The position numbers and the translations under genes were made by a program. A stretch of 64,000 bases of DNA from Adineta ricciae (taxonomy: Eukaryota; Rotifera; Eurotatoria; Adinetida; Adinetidae). Positions 56,501 to 64,000 of this stretch are shown here, piece by piece. The stretch lies in assembly GCA_905250025.1 (NCBI GenBank), contig CAJNOJ010000136.1, forward strand, positions 4,902-68,901. The letters are read 5' to 3'. The notes beneath the pieces were generated by a model that saw nothing but the letters and a program-made list of their open reading frames with translations, made no database searches and was not told the DNA's origin. Position 1 is the first letter of the stretch. Every line of letters begins with the position of its first letter.

Positions 56501-59211
56501 ACTGACTTTTTCACCCATTCGACCTGGCAAACCTGGAGCACCCGGCAGGCCATCCAATCCCATATGACCATCATCACCGGGTTCACCCTATAATTCAATG
56601 ATACATTCAATTTAGACGAATCAATCACTGATAAACATCTGCTTATTCTCTGTTTAGAGAAAATTTCCTTGTTCGATTTTATAATCAAAGAAAGTTTATC
56701 TAATGCTAGCATAATTCATTAATTTTTTTGTTTATGATCCAAATGAGATTTTCTTCTTTTCTAACGATCAATTGGCAAATGTGAACATTTTGATCTTTGT
56801 CTATGCATATTCTCGGTAAAGGTTACAAGATACATAATCATTCTATCTGACCAACAGATACTTCAAAGTTGGACATACAGATAGATAGATAGAATATCCC
56901 CCATTGTATAGTGTTATCCATATCAACCATAATCTTCTCTATTACACATATGTATGTAAAATACATCTGCATGGAGAATGCCGGAGTGAAGAAAACCGTA
57001 GGGCATTGATTTAATCAATCTTTAGCTCTGACGACATGATAAGACAGACGCATATCAGTAGGCCTTGATCTATGACTAAATATTGATGATTTCCGTTCTC
57101 GTTTTTTTTTCTGTTCAAGTCTCAAGCACGTAGAACTACAATCTTCTCTCGACGATTCGATGGAATGATTATTTATAAACAAAACTTGATCGTCTAGATG
57201 ATCGATGGATCACTTCAAATGAAATGTGACTATTTATAGTATTAAGGATCAATTACACTTTTGCACACTAGACTAGTCCATCCATTATTTGTTTTATTAG
57301 TTTGTTCCAGAAGATTTGTTAATCATGCTGATTATCATTTCTATCTAGCGCTTACGTTCATTCTGCTTCAATATTACTTGACTATTTATTACACAACGAT
57401 ATTACGTCATCTAAACATATCTATGTATATACGCACATATTCTCTTCTTCTTTCTCCTGCGCTCGTTCATACCATTGCTCTTTCTCCATATCATTTCCAG
57501 TAGGATAAACGTATCACTAGCAAGAAAAATTCTCTTTATATATAATGTGTTAGCATACCATAAAACGCACTCATTACAGAAACTGTTTACAACATCCATA
57601 AGCTTGTCGCAACATTAGTTGTCTATGTGCACATTTTTCTTTCCTATTTATACACAGATCGATTCGGTAATATTATGCAAAGAGATTTGCTTATATACAC
57701 TAATACTAATGATGACAGTTTCTATTTATATACATGACTCAGAAGTCAAAGACTTGTTACAGCTGCCGAATATGACCTCATTTTCTATAAATATCTTTTT
57801 AGTCATCCATATGGATATCTATTTATATGTCAATCAGAAGAGCGTACTACAACAGAAGAATCAGACCACCAAGGTCATGTGCATCATAGAATGATATTGT
57901 ATAAAAGTCGACAAGCAACGGAACAAGTAATTGTTTATATAATCGTCATATTCGATCTTTTCCATCTATCCATATCTTACAAAAAAGAAAAACCAAGGTC
58001 TGATATACTATGATAAACTCAGATAATTGGAACGTTGGGGTCGTCTGAGTATGAAATATGGTTAATTTTATGCCGATAGGAAATCGTTGGATAAAAACCA
58101 GTGACAGACAGGAGCAATTATGATTTTCATTTATCCTTACGTCAGACAATTCCTATCAAGGATGTAGGATTGCCTTTTCTCATTTATCTAAACGACAGAA
58201 AGAAGAAGGAAAAGAATGTTCGTTTTTTTCTCATGTGATAACAGTTCATACGTACTGGCCTTGGTTTATTTGTGGTCAAAGCTTATCTCATCAGAAGCAT
58301 GGAGAATGAAAGAGCAGAGAAAACGTAAACTATACTCAACTATATACAGTAAACATATATGCAGGGACATTTCGGTTGATTACAATCTGTCAGTTCGCCT
58401 TTACCTTGCTTCCATTACAACCTGGCACGCCAGGAATACCACGTGGGCCAATAGCACCAGCTTGTCCAGGAAAACCATTTTGGCCATCAATTGGCAATAA
58501 GCCATCATCACCCTATTTATTTGCAGAAAGAAAGAAGGATAAGACATCTCATTTAAGACTGATTGATTGATTAGAACTTACACGTTCGCCTTTGTTACCG
58601 TACTGACCACGGTCACCTTTTTCACCAACAACACCTCGATTACCTGTACGACCCACTGGACCTTTTATACCACGATCTCCCGGTATACCTGGAAAACCTT
58701 GTGGGCCTAAACAAAAATGATACATCATTAAATAAACATTGTTAACATAAATGCTTTTAATATGCTGCATCTGTATTGAATTAACAGCAGAACCTACCAG
58801 TGATACCCATTGCACCCTTTCCAGGACATTGACAGTCTCGTCGTGGACCGCAACCTTTACATTCAGACCCTTGAACGTATGTGTCACTAGGATCATTTGA
58901 TGAGGATTGTGATGGTGGAGGTTGTGGATATCGTTGACGCGGACTGTAAGGATATTGATTATATTGTCTTTTCACTCTGATATTTGCTACACCATCTTCA
59001 CTTTGAGCCTATGTATATGTAAACACATCAGAATAGGATAGAAATTGAATTGGAAGAGAAAAAAAGACAAACAGTTGATTGCTTAAATACAACTTTGCTC
59101 TTTTTTTTCTTTTCGTTTTATTGTTATACTTACTGTACGAGTTTCGATTTGAGTAAGAATGAACAAAAATACAAAAAGACCGACGATGAATTGCCTCAAC
59201 AACGAAGCCAT
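47533..59211 (-). CDS. Type IV collagen alpha chain
   Basis: Basement-membrane network collagen. Exon 1 encodes a signal peptide ([20 protein letters not shown], cleaved near TQIETRT). Exon 2 has a basic Tyr/Pro-rich stretch and a Cys-rich 7S-like piece ([17 protein letters not shown]). A long interrupted Gly-X-Y helix follows, including [10 protein letters not shown], a motif typical of the start of the type IV helix. The C-terminal double NC1 domain is complete: [51 protein letters not shown], then the second half [46 protein letters not shown], ending FAQVKKI. I count roughly 70-80 coding exons, most 30-110 bp, with introns near 50-60 bp. One intron (56,589-58,406) is exceptional. Which alpha class it belongs to is not clear. 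Confidence 0.95.
56589..58406 (-). other. Large intron of the collagen IV gene
   Basis: About 1.8 kb between the exon ending GCNGSK and the exon starting [10 protein letters not shown]. Both junctions are phase 0. It is some thirty times longer than the usual intron of this gene. No collagen exon, transposon end or other gene was found in it. It may hold regulatory sequence, as first introns of collagen genes often do. Confidence 0.7.
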
Positions 59212-61941
59212 CGCGCGCGCGTGTGCAGACAAACACGACACACGAAATTCAAACAATCAATCTGAAATCTTCGAGAAGACAAGAATGTCAATACAATTAT
59301 GAAACATGTGAGAAACCAATTTGTTCTCTTGTTCAATCTTTTTTTACAACTAATTCTATCATCTATTAAAAGTGTTTTTAAAATAAACAAAAGAAAAGAT
59401 ATATCTGTCTGTTTTTTTTTATCTTACTCAATGTGTTTTTGACACGTTTATATAAAGCATGTTCATTTCGTGGTTTGTTGATAACGGTACCAGTAGTAAC
59501 GGACAGTAGTTCGTCCGAAAAAAACTAGTTCGAGCTATACAATATGTTTTTTTTCTATTCGCTCTCGTTTTCTTCTCCTTTCTCTCTCTCTCTCTCTGTC
59601 CACCTCTGCCCCGCTCTCTTCTTCGCCTCGCTGTTGCTCTCTATTTTTCTTTGCCTTTTCGAGGAGAAAAAGCGAATGTGTACTATAGGAAAACTCAACG
59701 ATAATGGTAGTGGTAGCAAATTACGCAGGGCGTATGTTCATATATATACAAGAGAAGAAAATGTCTTATGTATATATATATGAGTATGTAATATTATGTA
59801 TGTTATCAGTCTCACTACCATAGAGAAGCAGCAAGGCGCAGTCGATATTCATCTTTTACCGAGAGGGAATAGAACAAAAAACCGCATACTTCTGGTTGGT
59901 AGATTTGAGTGTCATCTCTCTTCTCTTACTCTCTCCCTCTCTCTCTCTCTGTCCCTCTCTTTCTCTGAATGCGGTAAGACGATTGATATTATTATACCAA
60001 GGAAAAAAAATAGTCCAGTTTCTACGACATTGGCACTTTTCTCTGCGCTTCTTCGCAATCGATCTTCACTGGCGTGTTCTTGTAGATCAAACTACGACGA
60101 AGATCTCAATTCAAATTTTGTAGCCGTCCGTCGCCGCCCGATCGCGCGTGACCATAGACAGGCCGTTTGAAAACATGCACCTAACAACAACAAATTCAAA
60201 ATTGTCCTATTTACGGACTACAAGGTAAAAGATTTCTTTCTTTCTTTCTGATTTCAACTTTGTTCAATGATGAAAAAGAAACGCAAAGACAGAGAGAAGT
60301 GTTTGATATGTTTTTTAATACAAACGGTTATGCGAATAGTTTTTTTTTTCATTCCAATTGATCTATAACGTCTGTCCATCTATATATGTATGTATTCTTG
60401 TATACATATGTGCGTGTGTCTGTATATGAGAAAGAAGAGAGCTGCATATGAAAAGACTCTATTATTCACTACCAGTTCGCCTTTCCCTCTCCTTCGTTTA
60501 TAGATCATTCGTAAGAGTTTTTCGTTTCTGTTCATCTTTTGTACACACATACATCGTTACATAAACTGAATAAAAGCGACAAAGCATGCGATGTCGACGG
60601 CGACTGTCGTTGTATATGTGCCTGTGAACATTTTTTTCTCATATTTTCTGTTAACAAAAAAAATACGCAAAGGTATCTTTCATTTACTCTTTCGTCTGTT
60701 CTTTCTCTATTTCTCGTTGCATGATATTGCTACCAACATCAAGAGTGAGTTCTATGTATGTATATTATAACAAAGAACTCGTTTACATCTACACTTTTTT
60801 GTATGTATGAAACATACATATATAGCAGTGTATTTTACACACATTTATGAACCGTAAATTGATGAAATCAAAGACGAAGAAATAAAGAAGAAGAAGAAGA
60901 AGAAGAGCAACTCTAGTCTCTCCTTCTCTCTTTGTGATAGTCAACTAAGAGAAAAGGCTTAACTTCCGGTATCAGTTCTGACCGTGTAAAAAGAAACTTT
61001 GATTCTATCTGATGTCCTTATGTCATTCTACAGAATATCAGAAGTTAAAAATGTACTTTGGCACTTTATGCGTTCCTAACAATATACAGTAATATCGCGC
61101 GCTCATTTGTCCTCGTCATTTCTCCTCCTTGGCTTTTTGCTAATAGATTATTGAGATCGTCGAGAAATTCTTCTCCTTATCTATTTCTTCGTTCCTTCTT
61201 GCTCGTTCATCTTACTGCATTACTCGACTACTGTCTTGTACATACATAACGTTCCTAGCTATTCTTCTCTCTTTTCTATACAATATTCGAGAATTATTAA
61301 TTATCGCACTACGATGGCAATCACCAGTAGTGTTAAGGCCGTTTTCATTCGACGTTGATATCGATGAGTATTAGAAGATAGGAAAATCAAATAGAAGGAC
61401 TCTGTCATTGATACAACAATCTATAATAAACAACCTGTCGTCATTGTCATCAAATCAAACAGAGAACGACATTTGAAACAAAGAAAAAAAGTAGCAAAGA
61501 CTAAGAAAATACGATTCGACATCTTTTTTTTATATTAATTAATCTGCATGCGCAATGTTTACCAGAATGAACCTTCGTAGAATTAATCCAAAATGGTTAT
61601 ATATGCATCTGATTAAGTAAGTAGGTCGATTATTTCTATTTTCTTTGACCACTAGTCAATTTCTTTTCAAAACAATCGAAGAAAAAAGAGTCAATATCAT
61701 TGATCATATTATTCTAGTTGCATATTCTTCTATACATATATCAATACATCAGTTTGTTTATTTACCTAACAGCTATATTATCAATTTCTTTTCTTTTCTT
61801 TTCCAGAAGAAAGAAGACGAGTAATCGCAATACCCTCGACTACCTTGAAGATACACACATTCTCTTTTTCTCATAAAGTTCAACTCGAGAGAACAACGTT
61901 CGAAGAATGATAATAGACAAACTAAATGTGTGTGTGCATGT
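59212..61941. promoter_or_regulatory. Upstream region of the collagen IV gene
   Basis: 2.7 kb without a recognised gene. It contains CT-rich runs near 59,580 and 59,930, TATATA-rich stretches near 59,740-59,790, and an (AGA)n run at about 60,885-60,905. It must contain the collagen promoter and 5' untranslated part, but no single element can be assigned. Confidence 0.45.
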
Positions 61942-62534
61942 TCGACTGCGTAATCTTACTACTGTCTTGCTTTTACACATGATCTGATAATGTGTACAAA
62001 CATTCATACATACATGCATTGTCGCTCATCAATTTCTTTTTTCACTAAAACGAGAGAATATGTCAATATGATGCAACATTTCTTTTTGTCTTCGACAAAG
62101 TGTTTACTTTCCTACTCTCCTTATTGTCAAGAGATTGTAGAACATTCGATTGAAGAACTTCAATGTTCTAGTCAACCGTCACATATGAATAGGAGTTGCT
62201 TCAATTTTCATTTAGCTTTGTTCTAATTGACAATCGAGGAGTATTGAATACACATTCAGTTTTTCCTTCGGTTTTTTTTTCAATGTACTGATGACACGTG
62301 TACGTGTGTGTAGATATATCGATCTGAATATAAATTGAAAATGAAGTGAAAAATGATGATAAGCATTGTACCTTCATAGAGCGTGTTAAGTGAAGGAAAA
62401 GGAAAAGTAAATGCTTGTGTTCGTTTGTTAATCATCGACATCCTCTATTGTACTATGTTCCTAAATCATCCCTCTCTTCACATTATATGTTGATGACTAA
62501 ATGAATGACAAGTTCGACAAGCGATTGACCGATG
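61942..62534 (+). repeat. Near-identical direct repeat, copy 1
   Basis: It is repeated at 63,409-64,000 with only about 15-20 single differences and one short run-length change. The repeat is cut by the window end, so it may be longer. Confidence 0.92.
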
Positions 62535-62815
62535 TTCTGTGGAATAAGTAAGCAATCACGGTTCCTATTTTCTTCTTGTTGATCAATGGAAATGATCAGA
62601 AATTTGATAAGCTCGAGGACATCAATAAAGAATATATGTGAATAGATATTGATGTACATATGGATGAGATAGATCAGCTAGATTACATCATAACTATCGT
62701 TATACATTTTTTTTCATTTGCTTCAGTTGATATATTTATATCTTGATATACATATACAATCGAATCTTGTCTTCAAATCATAATCATATAGAAATGATTA
62801 AGTGCTTTTTTTCTT

Positions 62816-63110
62816 GTTATTTAGGCTAAACTATGCTTCGATTTTCTTCGTATTGATACTCGCCAATTTCGTCAACACAAGCAGTGCACAACTAAGAGTA
62901 CGTATGCATTTGTACATCTATTGCAGCAACGTTCGTGTTCACGTGGACTTTTCTTTCCTAATGATGATGCAATCAGCCGATGGAACGACTACTAGTAGCG
63001 ATAATAAACAGGCAACTACTGTGAATAAACAGTTCAAGCGTATTTGCTATCTCCATGAGTTGGTAAAAAGAGGCGCATTTTCTGCATACATGTTCGAGTC
63101 AATTGATCGG
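62816..63110 (+). CDS. Possible exons of a small secreted protein (weak)
   Basis: After a TTATTTAG acceptor at about 62,824, one frame reads LNYASIFFVLILANFVNTSS then AQLR, like a signal peptide with an Ala-x-Ala-type cut site, and is followed by a GTACGT donor. After a CAATCAG acceptor near 62,978 a second open part reads DGTTTSSDNKQATTVNKQF to FESIDR and a stop. No domain is known and no start codon in a suitable upstream exon could be fixed. It would be divergent from the collagen gene. This may be chance. Confidence 0.2.
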
Positions 63111-63308
63111 TGAGGGTGGTGATTGAGTGACTCGGCTCGTCATTATCGATACTAATTATTTTGTCATTCTCTATTACTGAAGAGAACGGGAACAGTGGGA
63201 GAACAAATGCCGCATTATGATGAGCAGAAAAAAGAGAAGAAAATGATGCTTAGAGGCATATGTATGTATGTTTGTATGATCTAAGAAACAGTTTCATTGA
63301 AGACTTAC

Positions 63309-63379
63309 TCTGTCACCTTTTTGACCAGGCAGACCAGGCAGACCCCGATCACCTTTTTCTCCTTTCATACCCTCAGGTC
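63309..63379 (-). pseudogene. Orphan collagen IV exon
   Basis: A 71-bp exon with good acceptor (TTTTTAG) and donor (GTAAGT) encodes GPEGMKGEKGDRG and LPGLPGQKGDR in phase 1-to-0. The third exon of the collagen gene here ([15 protein letters not shown] start) has the same phases. It lies 4.1 kb upstream of that gene's signal-peptide exon, on the same strand, with no other collagen exon around it, and 29 bp from an unresolved base. It could be part of a second collagen IV gene, a relic, or a mis-join. Confidence 0.75.
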
Positions 63380-63408
63380 CTAAAAACAGAAATCAACTCG
63401 TTATTGAN

Positions 63409-64000
63409 TCGACTGCGTAATCTTACTACTGTCTTGCTTTTACACATGATCTGATAATGTGTACAAACATTCATACATACATGCATTGTCGCTCATCAAT
63501 TTCTTTTTTCACTAAAACGAGAGAATATGCCAATATGATGCAACATTTCTTTTTGTCTTCGACAAAGTGTTTACTTTCCTACTCTCCTTATTGTCAAGAG
63601 ATTGTAGGACATTCGATTGAAGAACTTCAATGTTCTAGTCAACCGTCACATATGAATAAGAGTTGTTTCAATTTTCATTTAGCTTTGTTCTAATTGACAA
63701 TCGACGAGTATTGAATACACATTTAGTTTTTCCTTCGGTTTTTTTTCAATGTACTGATGACACGTGTACGTGTGTGCAGATATATCGATCTGAATATAAA
63801 TTGAAAATGAAGTGAACAATGATGATAAGCAGTGTGCCTTCATAGAGCATGTTAAGCGAAGGCAAAGGAAAAGTAAATGCTTGTGCTTGTTTGTTAATCA
63901 TCGACATCCTCTGTTGTGCTATGTTCCTAAATCATCCCTCTCTTCACATTATACGTTGATGACTAAACGAATGACAAGTTCGACAAGCGATTGACCGATG
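63409..64000 (+). repeat. Near-identical direct repeat, copy 2 (cut by window end)
   Basis: Matches 61,942-62,534. It starts exactly at the unresolved base 63408, so it is either a true tandem duplication of about 1.47 kb or the other allele placed in series by the assembler. Confidence 0.92.

Overview
The window is nuclear DNA of a small-intron, AT-rich invertebrate, most likely a bdelloid rotifer. The evidence is protein-coding genes split by many introns of about 50-70 bp with GT-AG ends, an arginine ADP-ribosyltransferase of the type greatly expanded in bdelloids, a dense load of old DNA transposons, and several genes whose start codon directly follows a 3' splice acceptor. That last feature is what spliced-leader trans-splicing, known in bdelloids, would give. 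I could run no database search, so the taxon is inferred.

Positions 1-23,430 are gene-poor and repeat-rich. This part holds a hAT-like end with (AAGTC)n arrays, two old copies of an unclassified element with long inverted arms and a 93-bp minisatellite (about 1.4-4.3 kb and 7.7-11.2 kb), and a Tc1-like remnant. It also holds three TIR or foldback elements, a 3.5-kb IS630/Tc1-like transposon split by a GC-rich insertion, a piggyBac deletion derivative with intact TTAA ends, and two short dispersed repeat families. The only convincing intact host gene here is the ADP-ribosyltransferase at 12.6-13.5 kb.

Positions 23.9-59.2 kb form a compact gene block. On the minus strand, reading leftwards from 37.3 kb, lie a BTG/Tob gene, DAP, ZCCHC8, DSTYK, a small unknown gene and myosin Id. 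Gaps among the last five are only about 125-190 bp. Rightwards on the plus strand lie a CTD-type small phosphatase, ZNF830 and a CFAP97D-like gene. An ankyrin-repeat gene and a type IV collagen gene follow on the minus strand. The collagen gene runs from a signal peptide at 59.2 kb to the NC1 domain at 47.5 kb, in roughly 70-80 tiny exons.

Positions 59.2-64 kb are mostly low-complexity upstream DNA. They include one orphan collagen exon beside a single unresolved base. Beyond that base lies a near-identical direct repeat of 61,942-62,534, which suggests a tandem duplication or an assembly join. Single Ns at 1913, 2187, 7730 and 63408 all lie at repeat edges and should be treated as unresolved joins.

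The host genes are housekeeping or cell-structure genes (actin motor, kinase, RNA surveillance, phosphatase, splicing factor, cilium, basement membrane) with no obvious shared pathway.
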